Shown here: piece by piece, positions 1 through 5,393 of the stretch
How positions within the stretch are numbered: the first letter of the stretch is position 1
Layout: each line of letters starts with the position of its first letter
Origin: Limnoraphis robusta CS-951
GTDB taxonomy: Bacteria > Cyanobacteriota > Cyanobacteriia > Cyanobacteriales > Microcoleaceae
Assembly (NCBI RefSeq): GCF_000972705.2
Contig: NZ_LATL02000116.1
Span: forward strand, 1 to 5,393
Reading direction: 5' to 3'
DNA: 5,393 nucleotides
The notes under the pieces: generated by a model
What the model was told of the DNA's origin: nothing
The model's database searches: none
What the model saw: the letters and a program-made list of their open reading frames with translations, nothing else
Translations under genes and position numbers: made by a program

Positions 1-1860
1 GTCAGTAATATCGAAGAACGTCCTGTTACCCGCAAACCCGCCCCCCCGTTTACGACTTCCACCCTCCAACAAGAAGCCAACCGCAAATTGCGACTGAGTG
101 CGCGTCAGACGATGCAAGTGGCTCAAGGGTTGTACGAACGGGGCTTTATCACCTATATGCGAACCGACTCCGTTCACCTATCTGAACAGGCGATAGAAGC
201 GGCTCGGGCCTGCGTTGAGGAGAAATACGGCAAAAACTACCTCAGTCCCAAACCCCGCCAATATACGACCAAAACAAAAGGCGCTCAAGAAGCCCACGAA
301 GCCATCCGTCCGGCGGGAAGTCGTTTCCGCACGCCCCAAGAAACCTCTCTCGGCGGAAATGACCTGAAACTCTATGATTTGATTTGGAAGCGAACCGTCG
401 CTTGTCAGATGGCCGACTCCCAACAAACCAACATTTCTGTTGAGTTGCAAGTCGAAAATGCGGGTTTTCGTTCCAGTGGAAAACGCATTGATTTTCCCGG
501 CTTCTTACGGGCCTATGTCGAAGGTTCTGATGATCCCGAAGCAGCCTTAGAAAACCAAGAAGTATTACTTCCGCCTCTGAAAGTGGGCGATCATCCCAAA
601 TGTCAGGAACTCGAAGCCATTAGCCACGAAACCCAGCCCCCCGCTCGGTTTACAGAAGCGTCTCTGGTGAAAACCCTCGAAAGTGAAGGCGTTGGCCGAC
701 CCAGTACCTACGCCAGTGTCATTGGCACCATTATTGATCGCGGCTATGCTCAGTTAAAAGGAAATGCCCTCATCCCGACGTTTACGGCGTTTGCGGTGAC
801 GAATTTACTGGAAAAACATTTCCCCGACTTGGTAGATATTGGGTTCACCGCCCGCATGGAAAATACCCTCGATGATATTGCGGAGGGAGAGGCGAGTTGG
901 CTTCCCTATTTGCAGAAGTTTTATTCGGGAGATCAGGGGTTAGAAACGCAAGTTCGGGAACAGGAAAGTCAAATTGATGCCAAAGTTGCTCGGACTATCG
1001 AACTCGAAAAACTGGGGGGTGAAACCGATGGTATTCTCTATCGGGTTTGTATTGGCAAGTTTGGGCCGTATATTGAAGCGGAAAATGGCTCAGAAATCGT
1101 TACGGCTTCTATTCCGCAAGACTTAACCCCGGCGGATCTGACGCCTGAGTTGGTGCAAGAACTGCTTCAGCAAAAAACCGAAGGCCCTGAAAAGTTAGGG
1201 CTGCATCCCGAAACGGGAGAAGGGATTTTTATGTTGATTGGCCCCTATGGCCCCTATGTGCAGTTGGGTGAGGAGTCTGAGGAGAATAAAAAACCCAAGC
1301 GGGTGTCTTTACCCAAAGGCGTTGAAAAGGATAGCGTGACTTTTGACATGGCGGTGGGTTTACTGTCATTACCGCGACTGTTGGGGGTTCATCCTGAAAC
1401 GGGGGCGAAAGTCAAAGCGGCAATTGGACGGTTTGGCCCCTATGTTGTCCATGATCAGGGTAAAGAGGGGAAAGACTATCGTTCCATTAAAGCTCCGGAT
1501 GATGTGTTGAGTATTACGTTAGATCGGGCCTTGGAAATGTTGGCTCAACCGAAAGCTAGTCGAGGTACTCGGCGCACGGCGACCCCCTTACGAGAGTTAG
1601 GCGCTCATCCTGAAGATAACGAACCTGTGAACGTTTATGATGGCCGTTATGGTCCTTACGTTAAACATGGGAAAACCAATGCTTCTGTTCCAAAAGAAGT
1701 AACCGTTGAGGATGTAACCTTAGAGCAGGCGTTGGAATGGTTGGCGGCGAAAGCAAGTTCCGGTTCAAAGTCGAAAACAAAGTCGAAAACAACAGGAACT
1801 ACGACTAAAACAACAGGAACGACTAAGCGTTCAAGCACTCGTAAGAAAACCACCAAATAA
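1..1860 (+). CDS. topA: DNA topoisomerase I (type IA), 3' part of the gene
   Basis: The enzyme relaxes negatively supercoiled DNA by cutting one strand through a 5'-phosphotyrosine link and passing the other strand through. The frame is open from base 1, so the true start and the N-terminal Toprim domain lie upstream; 619 codons are visible. Counting from base 1, residues 16-30 read PFTTSTLQQEANRKL, the conserved entry to the active-site region. GFITYMRTDS at 48-57 carries the catalytic Tyr52 and Arg54 (equivalent to E. coli Tyr319 and Arg321). AHEAIRPA lies near 98-105, VGRPSTYAS near 231-239 and FTARMENTLDDIAEGEASW near 282-300. The C-terminal half has four GxxGPY modules (about 352, 414, 476 and 548), three preceded by an LGxHPE motif. 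There is no CxxC zinc finger, unlike E. coli TopA. The last 33 residues are a Lys/Ser/Thr tail that probably binds DNA nonspecifically. A start at 88 (TTG) would discard conserved sequence and is rejected. Confidence 0.96.
   Translation, partial: VSNIEERPVTRKPAPPFTTSTLQQEANRKLRLSARQTMQVAQGLYERGFITYMRTDSVHLSEQAIEAARACVEEKYGKNYLSPKPRQYTTKTKGAQEAHEAIRPAGSRFRTPQETSLGGNDLKLYDLIWKRTVACQMADSQQTNISVELQVENAGFRSSGKRIDFPGFLRAYVEGSDDPEAALENQEVLLPPLKVGDHPKCQELEAISHETQPPARFTEASLVKTLESEGVGRPSTYASVIGTIIDRGYAQLKGNALIPTFTAFAVTNLLEKHFPDLVDIGFTARMENTLDDIAEGEASWLPYLQKFYSGDQGLETQVREQESQIDAKVARTIELEKLGGETDGILYRVCIGKFGPYIEAENGSEIVTASIPQDLTPADLTPELVQELLQQKTEGPEKLGLHPETGEGIFMLIGPYGPYVQLGEESEENKKPKRVSLPKGVEKDSVTFDMAVGLLSLPRLLGVHPETGAKVKAAIGRFGPYVVHDQGKEGKDYRSIKAPDDVLSITLDRALEMLAQPKASRGTRRTATPLRELGAHPEDNEPVNVYDGRYGPYVKHGKTNASVPKEVTVEDVTLEQALEWLAAKASSGSKSKTKSKTTGTTTKTTGTTKRSSTRKKTTK
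1767..1820 (+). repeat. Short tandem repeats encoding the TopA basic tail
   Basis: AAAGTCGAAAAC occurs twice in direct tandem (1767-1778 and 1779-1790). AAAACAACAGGAAC then occurs at 1786-1799 and 1807-1820, 21 bp apart. All units keep the reading frame and encode KSKTKSKTTGTTTKTTGTT. The tail probably grew by slippage and is likely to vary in length between strains. Confidence 0.8.
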
Positions 1861-1886
1861 GCTCCCAAAATTCATCCCAAAATATT

Positions 1887-1915
1887 CTAGAGGCGTTCTT
1901 CTTGAACGTCTTTAG
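1887..1915 (+). terminator. 12-bp hairpin after topA, probable terminator
   Basis: CTAGAGGCGTTC (1887-1898) pairs with GAACGTCTTTAG (1904-1915) around a 5-nt loop. The stem has 12 pairs, two of them G-U in RNA read on the + strand. It begins 26 bp after the topA stop codon, which suits a terminator. The only run of Ts (1911-1913) lies inside the 3' arm rather than after it, so it is not a canonical Rho-independent terminator. It could instead protect the mRNA 3' end. Structure certain, function inferred. Confidence 0.5.
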
Positions 1916-1931
1916 TTATCGCAGTGAGCGC

Positions 1932-1940
1932 TGGTATAAA
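1932..1940 (+). promoter_or_regulatory. Possible extended -10 promoter for the methyltransferase
   Basis: TGGTATAAA matches the extended -10 form TGnTATAAA, and TTTAGT lies 18 bp upstream as a poor -35. A start site near 1947 would give a 5' leader of about 64 nt before the ATG at 2011. It lies downstream of the hairpin that may end topA transcription, so the methyltransferase would have its own promoter. Prediction from motif only. Confidence 0.3.
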
Positions 1941-1944
1941 ATTC

Positions 1945-1955
1945 TTGAATTTCAA
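1945..1955. promoter_or_regulatory. 11-nt palindrome, possible operator
   Basis: TTGAATTTCAA is a perfect 5+1+5 inverted repeat located where the transcript from the TGGTATAAA promoter would start. A regulator or the methyltransferase itself might bind here, but AT-rich palindromes of this size occur by chance. No second copy was seen nearby. Confidence 0.15.
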
Positions 1956-2010
1956 TCACTTTATAAGTATCACTCCATAGAATATCAGGCGGGTATAGCA
2001 GTACCAAATT

Positions 2011-3258
2011 ATGTATGAAGGAAGATTTTTCAAGAAGCAAAATCTGAAAGCCTTAAGCTTTTTTTCCGGATGTATGGGCTTAGATTTAGGACTGGAAGAG
2101 GAAGGAATTAAGGTGCTTCTCGCCTGCGAGATCGATGCCGCAGCCCGAAAAACAATAGAAGCAAATCGACCAGATGTGGCACTCATCGGAGATATTAGAG
2201 ACTACTCAGCCACAGCAATTAAGGAAAAAGCAGGTTTGAGTCCTGACGAAGAAATCGATCTAATCGTTGGTGGGCCTCCTTGTCAAGCTTTCAGTAGTGC
2301 GGGTAAACGACAAGGGTTCAATGATGAACGAGGAAATGTCTGTTTAACGTTTATCGATTTAATAATTGAACTACAACCCAAGTTCGCAGTAATTGAAAAT
2401 GTTCGAGGGTTATTATCAGCAACATTAAAGCATAGACCTCATAATATGAGAGGTAAAAACTATCCACCTTTATCACCCGATGAACAACGGGGAAGCGCAC
2501 TACTTTTTATCACTCATAAATTGAAAGAAGCTGGGTATAGTATTTCTTTCAACTTATATAATACTGCCAATTTTGGAACTCCACAACAACGAGAAAGAAT
2601 TATTATTACTTGTAGCCGGGATGGAAAAAAACTTCCCTACCTAACACCGACTCACTCAGAGAAAGGTTTATATAATCTTCCGCGATGGCGAACATTGAGA
2701 GAGGCGCTAGAAGGACTTCCTCAGAATGAACATCATTTTGTCAAGTTCCCAGAAAAACGACTTAAATATTATCGACTGTTAAAAGCTGGACAACATTGGC
2801 GAGATTTGCCAGTAGAATTACACCAAGAAGCTTTAGGAGGTTCTTATCATGCAGGCGGTGGAAAAACAGGCTTTTATCGAAGGTTAGCCTGGGATAAGCC
2901 TTCTCCTACATTGTTGACACATCCGGCTATGCCTGCAACTGATTTAGCACATCCAGAAGAAGATAGACCCCTCAGTATTGAAGAGTACAAGCGAATACAA
3001 GAGTTTCCAGATGATTGGATAATTTTAGGAAGTTTACTGGATCAATATCGACAAGTTGGAAATGCAGTCCCCTGTTCTTTGGGAAGAGCGATCGCTAGAA
3101 TGTTATTGATTCATCTCAAAGGTAAAACACCTATTATTTACCCAGACTTTCCCTATTCCCGTTATCACAATACTGATGATATGAGTTGGATGATTGAAAC
3201 ATTAAGTGAGCTTGAAAAAACAAGGGAAGAACAGCTTTCTTTCCTTATTATGCAATAA
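2011..3258 (+). CDS. DNA (cytosine-5-)-methyltransferase, apparently without a partner nuclease
   Basis: The enzyme transfers a methyl group from S-adenosylmethionine to carbon 5 of cytosine in a specific duplex site. It has 415 residues. Motif I is [11 protein letters not shown] (17-27, SAM binding). Motif IV is [12 protein letters not shown] with nucleophile Cys91. Motif VI is ENV (129-131) and motif VIII is QQRER (192-196). The target-recognition segment lies between about 205 and 290. Motif IX is around DKPSPTLLT (295-303) and motif X is QVGNAVP (348-354). About 45 residues follow the last conserved helix, a Tyr/Asp/Glu-rich tail. ATG at 2011 is the only sensible start, because in-frame stops lie just upstream (1996-1998) and motif I begins 16 codons in. 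No clear Shine-Dalgarno precedes it. Neighbours are topA and convergent tatC; no endonuclease or Vsr gene is visible. The recognition sequence cannot be read from the protein. The reading frame is intact and all catalytic motifs are present, so it is probably active. Confidence 0.95.
   Translation: MYEGRFFKKQNLKALSFFSGCMGLDLGLEEEGIKVLLACEIDAAARKTIEANRPDVALIGDIRDYSATAIKEKAGLSPDEEIDLIVGGPPCQAFSSAGKRQGFNDERGNVCLTFIDLIIELQPKFAVIENVRGLLSATLKHRPHNMRGKNYPPLSPDEQRGSALLFITHKLKEAGYSISFNLYNTANFGTPQQRERIIITCSRDGKKLPYLTPTHSEKGLYNLPRWRTLREALEGLPQNEHHFVKFPEKRLKYYRLLKAGQHWRDLPVELHQEALGGSYHAGGGKTGFYRRLAWDKPSPTLLTHPAMPATDLAHPEEDRPLSIEEYKRIQEFPDDWIILGSLLDQYRQVGNAVPCSLGRAIARMLLIHLKGKTPIIYPDFPYSRYHNTDDMSWMIETLSELEKTREEQLSFLIMQ
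3088..3095. repeat. HIP1 octamer
   Basis: GCGATCGC is the highly iterated palindrome of cyanobacterial genomes; its core CGATCG is a known m5C methylation target in some cyanobacteria. This is the only copy I found in the window, and it lies inside the methyltransferase gene, in codons for residues 360-362 (AIA). Its presence argues the gene has resided in a cyanobacterial genome for some time. Confidence 0.8.
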
Positions 3259-3303
3259 AGCAATTAATTGGAAATATTGAAGTAGGAAGATTATACTTTG
3301 CTT

Positions 3304-3335
3304 AACTCACTATTAGAGCTTTAATTTTTTGAGTT
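3304..3335 (+). terminator. Weak terminator-like element between convergent genes
   Basis: AACTCA (3304-3309) and TGAGTT (3330-3335) are inverted repeats around a 20-nt loop that contains the near-palindrome TTAGAGCTTTAA and a run of six Ts (3325-3330). The short palindrome followed by Ts could end methyltransferase transcription before it meets tatC. The stem is AT-rich and the call is weak. Confidence 0.25.
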
Positions 3336-3342
3336 TACAAAA

Positions 3343-4170
3343 TTATTTTCCTAACACCTTAACCACTCCAATTCCTCCAAAATATAGCATCACAACCGAT
3401 CCACCTAATAAACTTTGAGTCAAAGGATCAGTAGAAGGGGTTAAAATAGCCCCAGCAACAAAGGCACCTAACACCACATATTTCCAACCGGAAAACATCT
3501 TTTTAGATGACACAATTCCGAGTAGCCCTAACAAAATCTGAATCACCGGAACTTGGAACGATAACGCGGTGACAAACAATAATTTTAACACAAAAGAAAA
3601 ATACTTTTCTATCGACCAGAACTGTTCAACCACATCGCCGCCATAACCAATAAAAAACTTCAGTGCAGCCGGAACAATCGCCACATAAGCAAACACCAAA
3701 CCCACACCAAACAGAATTGTTGAACCAAAGAATATCGGCCCTAAAAATCGACGTTCTTGAACACTAATTCCGGGTAAAACAAACCTGACAACTTGATAGA
3801 GAATAAACGGACTCGCCAACACTAACCCACTGTAACCCGCCACTTGTATTGAAACGAAGAAATATTCTCCGGGTGCCAGTTGCAGAAACTTCACCCCTTG
3901 GGCGGGTTTTTGTAAAACTTCAACAATAGAATTGGCAAAAATAAAACAACCCACCGCCGAAATAACGACTGCAATTAACGAATAAAAAATCCGTTGTCGT
4001 AACTCTTCTAAATGATCAAATAACGACATTTCCACTTCATCGGGAAATTCATCACCTGAATTCATTTTCTCTTCTTCAGGATTCATCAAGACTTCGGAAG
4101 GCAAACTGTCTTCAGTAACAGCAACACCGTTCTTATTTGAACCAGATTCAGGAGTTTCTAGAGGTGTCAT
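3343..4170 (-). CDS. tatC: Sec-independent protein translocase subunit TatC
   Basis: TatC is the polytopic membrane receptor that binds twin-arginine signal peptides and, with TatA/TatB-type partners, moves folded proteins across the plasma and thylakoid membranes. The 275-residue protein has an acidic soluble N-terminus (1-48). The signature HLEELRQR (53-60) follows, then six hydrophobic segments at roughly 62-80, 107-127, 143-166, 191-213, 229-245 and 254-271. Key family residues are present: Phe130 and Glu139 in the RFVLPGISVQERR stretch match E. coli Phe94 and Glu103 of the signal-peptide site, and AILTPSTDPLTQ matches the conserved TP motif before the last helix. The start is uncertain. 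Met1 (4170) lacks a clear ribosome site; Met36 (4065) has purine-rich GAAGAAGAG just upstream and would give 240 residues, nearer the compact family core. It is convergent with the methyltransferase and no tatA/tatB gene lies in the window. Confidence 0.96.
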   Translation of the reverse strand: MTPLETPESGSNKNGVAVTEDSLPSEVLMNPEEEKMNSGDEFPDEVEMSLFDHLEELRQRIFYSLIAVVISAVGCFIFANSIVEVLQKPAQGVKFLQLAPGEYFFVSIQVAGYSGLVLASPFILYQVVRFVLPGISVQERRFLGPIFFGSTILFGVGLVFAYVAIVPAALKFFIGYGGDVVEQFWSIEKYFSFVLKLLFVTALSFQVPVIQILLGLLGIVSSKKMFSGWKYVVLGAFVAGAILTPSTDPLTQSLLGGSVVMLYFGGIGVVKVLGK

Positions 4171-4248
4171 ATCGAGTTAATAATTTCAATAATCAAGATT
4201 TCAGCAGATGATTAACTATTGTATCGTCTCTCGTGCAGAAACTCGATA
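4170..4248. repeat. 9-bp inverted repeat upstream of tatC
   Basis: TATCGAGTT (4170-4178) and AACTCGATA (4240-4248) are perfect inverted repeats separated by 61 bp. The near arm abuts the tatC start codon. It could form a long-loop stem in the leader or mark paired protein sites; chance is also possible. Confidence 0.3.
4218..4223 (-). promoter_or_regulatory. Possible tatC -10 element
   Basis: On the minus strand this reads TACAAT, one change from TATAAT. It would give a start near 4210 and a 40-nt leader to the ATG at 4170. No good -35 hexamer lies 16-18 bp upstream, as is common for cyanobacterial promoters. If Met36 is the true start the leader would be longer. Confidence 0.3.
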
Positions 4249-4297
4249 ATAGCTAGGGTAATCCAATCCCAGACCTCTTTCCTCAGCAATCACCAAA

Positions 4298-4417
4298 GCA
4301 ACAGTTTGATGTACCTCAGATCTTGCATCAGGGTGACAAACCCGGTTTCTTGCAGATGTTTAAACCTCAAAACCCAGAATTTTAGTCTAGAAACCGGGTT
4401 TCTGCAACAGTTTGATG
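4298..4417. repeat. 14-bp direct repeats GCAACAGTTTGATG
   Basis: The exact 14-mer occurs at 4298-4311 and 4404-4417, a period of 106 bp. Similarity continues a little further (TACCTCA versus CACTCA). A degenerate third form, GCAGATGTTTAAA, follows the other palindromic copy at 4352. The segment may be a small duplicated or miniature element. Confidence 0.65.
4338..4403. repeat. Inverted pair of AGAAACCGGGTTTCT-type palindromes
   Basis: AAACCCGGTTTCT (4338-4350) and its exact reverse complement AGAAACCGGGTTT (4389-4401) form a 13-bp inverted repeat with a 38-bp spacer. The right copy extends to AGAAACCGGGTTTCT (4389-4403), itself a 6+3+6 palindrome. Short palindromes like these are typical of dispersed intergenic repeats in filamentous cyanobacteria; that family assignment is from memory, while the symmetry is read directly. 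Confidence 0.65.
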
Positions 4418-4485
4418 CACTCAACTTTCTCATAGATTACCGTTCGGCAATCTTTTGGACGAATTAGTTATCATCAATTGACACT

Positions 4486-4506
4486 CCCACGTCGTAAACG
4501 ACGGGG
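4486..4506 (-). repeat. IS right-end hairpin with a single bulged T
   Basis: On the minus strand CCC-CGTCGT pairs with ACGACG-GGG across a TT loop; the T opposite position 4489 is unpaired between the 6-bp and 3-bp blocks. Imperfect palindromes with an extrahelical T next to the element ends are what IS200/IS605 TnpA binds. The same structure would sit near the 3' end of the TnpB guide RNA. Confidence 0.75.
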
Positions 4507-4516
4507 ATTCTTCATT

Positions 4517-5393
4517 CTACGACTCAACTTGCTGAGACAGGATTTCTCCTATCACAGTAGAGGTAAAATCTCCTGTTCGCCGCAGGCGTTCCCGAAGGGT
4601 AGCGTTTTGATCTAAGATCCAAGTTCCGCTATGCCCTAGCGTACTCAAAGCTGAATTCAGAATATTAATTGCGGCATTATGATCCCTGTCTAACTCGCAC
4701 CCACACTGACAAATATGAGTTCGAGTTGATAGAGATTTTTTAACAATCGCACCACAATTAGAGCAGGTTTGGGAGGTATAAGCAGGGTTAACAGCAACTG
4801 TTACCCGACCGAACTTGCTTCCAAAATACTCTAACCATTTTCTGAATTGATACCAACCCGCATCATTAATTGACTTGGCTAGACAATGATTCTTTACTAA
4901 GTTCTTAATCCTCAAATCTTCGTAGGCGACCAAATCGTTTGATTGGATTACGCAACGCGCCAGTTTTTTAGCGTGTTCTAGCCTTCGGCGGGCTACGCCT
5001 ACACGTTGTCTACTTATTTTGAGGTGTGCTTTGCCCAGTCGTTTAATGGCTTTTAATCGGTTGGCACTGCCAATATTTTTTCTTGAAACACGTCTTTGAT
5101 AAAGCTTTAATTGCTTTTCGTTTTTTCTGTAGAAACGAGGGTTGGGTTCACTGTTGCCATTACTATCGGTGTAGAACTCTTTTAATCCTACATCTAACCC
5201 AATTGTTTTCCCTGTCGGTTGTGTTTTTACCTTCACATCGACTTGGATGCAAAATTGAACGTAATACCCATCTGCCCTTCTAACCAACCTCACTCGTTTA
5301 ATTTGTTCGACTGGATAAAATGCCAGATCCCAAGTTCCGACAAGCTTGAGTTTTCCAATCCCCTTTTTGTCGATAAATTCGATATGTTTGGGG
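4517..5393 (-). CDS. tnpB: TnpB RNA-guided nuclease (IS200/IS605 OrfB), 5' end beyond window
   Basis: TnpB is the RuvC-type, guide-RNA-directed DNA endonuclease ancestral to Cas12; it cuts the donor-site sequence and helps retain the element. The frame is open from 5392 to the TAG at 4517 (291 codons), so GTG at 5293 is not the real start; about 100 N-terminal residues are probably missing. Numbering from 5392: the wedge/REC end has ADGYYVQF (40-47); RuvC-I GLDVGL has Asp67; RuvC-II AYEDL has Glu158; the zinc finger is CSNC (210-213) plus a CQCGC cluster (228-232); RuvC-III DRDHNAA has Asp237. All three catalytic acids are present, so the visible domain could be active. Compared with my recollection of cyanobacterial relatives, extra residues occur at about 131-137 (VGVARRR) and 265-273 (TLRERLRRT). 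Both coincide with GC-rich hairpin repeats in the DNA. No frameshift or stop interrupts the gene. Confidence 0.95.
   Translation of the reverse strand, partial: PKHIEFIDKKGIGKLKLVGTWDLAFYPVEQIKRVRLVRRADGYYVQFCIQVDVKVKTQPTGKTIGLDVGLKEFYTDSNGNSEPNPRFYRKNEKQLKLYQRRVSRKNIGSANRLKAIKRLGKAHLKISRQRVGVARRRLEHAKKLARCVIQSNDLVAYEDLRIKNLVKNHCLAKSINDAGWYQFRKWLEYFGSKFGRVTVAVNPAYTSQTCSNCGAIVKKSLSTRTHICQCGCELDRDHNAAINILNSALSTLGHSGTWILDQNATLRERLRRTGDFTSTVIGEILSQQVES
4575..4604. repeat. Small GC-rich dispersed repeat inside tnpB (copy A)
   Basis: Two mini-hairpins stand back to back: CGCC-GCA-GGCG (4578-4588) and CCC-GAA-GGG (4591-4599). It encodes ATLRERLRRT in the TnpB C-terminal tail, where relatives, as I recall them, go almost directly from NAL to GDLTST. 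The excess is about 8 codons (24 bp), the size known for some very small mobile repeats in cyanobacteria. In-frame insertion is inferred. Confidence 0.55.
4972..5005. repeat. Small GC-rich dispersed repeat inside tnpB (copy B)
   Basis: GCC-TTC-GGC (4981-4989) overlaps GGCG-GGCTA-CGCC (4987-4999), bounded by CGTGT (4972-4976) and ACACG (5001-5005). It encodes RVGVARRRLEH, where relatives, as I recall them, read RQRxxHAKKLA, so about 7 codons look extra. The arrangement of a CCTTCGG hairpin followed by a GGCG/CGCC hairpin matches copy A in reverse orientation. Confidence 0.5.

Larger units (their letters stand above)
4171..4477. other. Gene-free stretch between tatC and the IS right end
   Basis: No convincing coding region is present on either strand; the 82-codon frame at 4219-4467 (+) consists largely of translated repeats. 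The stretch holds the tatC leader, a pair of GCAACAGTTTGATG direct repeats and copies of an AGAAACCGGGTTTCT-type palindromic repeat. Its right part (about 4462-4477) would be the DNA directly flanking the inserted element. No tRNA fold was seen. Confidence 0.7.
4462..4640 (-). ncRNA. Probable TnpB guide (omega/reRNA) region
   Basis: In studied TnpB systems the guide RNA comes from the 3' end of tnpB plus the right end, and its last 16-20 nt are host sequence just past the element. By that rule the scaffold here ends at TCAA (4478) and the guide starts TTGATGATAACTAATT (4477 down to 4462). The upstream boundary is only a guess. If correct, scaffold and tnpB overlap, and one small repeat insertion (4575-4604) lies within or near the scaffold. 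Confidence 0.4.
4478..5393 (-). mobile_element. IS200/IS605-family element, right-end portion
   Basis: The part visible comprises a TnpB gene and a right end. On the minus strand the gene is followed by a subterminal hairpin and then TCAA (4481-4478), the form of the right cleavage site known for IS608. The left end, target-adjacent motif and any TnpA transposase lie beyond the right window edge, so it may be a TnpB-only (IS1341-like) element or a complete one. The exact boundary is inferred from the motif. Confidence 0.7.

Noticed and set aside
178..450. 90-codon open frame on the minus strand
   Set aside because: Lies wholly inside topA, antisense to its most conserved region; no recognisable domain.
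1656..1868. 70-codon minus-strand frame rich in Val and Phe
   Set aside because: Antisense of the repetitive Lys/Thr tail of topA; hydrophobic composition is a by-product of the repeats.
1956..2186. 76-codon minus-strand frame over the methyltransferase start
   Set aside because: Overlaps the conserved motif I coding region and has no family signature. A divergent controller gene was considered, but there is no helix-turn-helix pattern.
2011..3258. Assigning a specific recognition site such as CGATCG or GGWCC
   Set aside because: The target-recognition segment cannot be matched to a known specificity by eye; only a database comparison or methylome could decide.
4298..4417. CRISPR array
   Set aside because: Only two exact copies with a 92-bp gap that itself contains an inverted repeat; repeat length and spacing do not fit.
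4219..4467. 82-codon plus-strand frame between tatC and the IS
   Set aside because: Consists largely of translated palindromic and direct repeats, with no ribosome site or domain.
5083..5283. 66-codon plus-strand frame
   Set aside because: Antisense of the conserved TnpB region around the first RuvC motif.
5293..5293. GTG at 5293 as the tnpB start
   Set aside because: The frame stays open to the window edge and the upstream residues resemble normal TnpB sequence, so the gene continues beyond the window.

Overview
The window looks like chromosomal DNA of a cyanobacterium, probably a filamentous one of the Oscillatoriales type. The type IA topoisomerase has the cyanobacterial-style C-terminus of repeated GxxGPY modules with no zinc fingers. 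There is one copy of the cyanobacterial HIP1 octamer GCGATCGC, the TatC resembles cyanobacterial TatC, and the TnpB closely resembles the large cyanobacterial IS200/IS605 set. The genus cannot be fixed by reading alone.

Layout, left to right. (1) Positions 1-1860 (+) hold the 3' two-thirds of topA, with the catalytic tyrosine present and the Toprim domain lost beyond the left edge. (2) A 150-bp gap holds a strong 12-bp hairpin just after topA and a possible promoter. (3) Positions 2011-3258 (+) encode a complete 415-residue DNA cytosine-5 methyltransferase with all main motifs and no restriction endonuclease beside it. (4) An 84-bp convergent gap follows. (5) Positions 3343-4170 (-) encode TatC, the core receptor subunit of the twin-arginine translocase. 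(6) About 300 bp without a gene contain short direct and inverted repeats built on AGAAACCGGGTTTCT. (7) From 4478 to the right edge (-) lies the right end of an IS200/IS605-type element. It comprises a TCAA terminus, a subterminal hairpin with one bulged T, and a TnpB RNA-guided nuclease gene that runs off the window with its RuvC triad and zinc-finger cysteines intact.

The genes do not form a functional pathway. Two housekeeping genes (topA, tatC) bracket a methyltransferase that may be solitary, and a mobile element lies upstream of tatC. The most unusual structure is inside tnpB. Two short GC-rich hairpin elements of apparently the same family, in opposite orientations, seem to have been inserted in frame, adding a few codons each. 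This looks like nested mobility: very small dispersed repeats living inside a transposon nuclease gene. I found no CRISPR array, tRNA, rRNA or clearly new multigene system.
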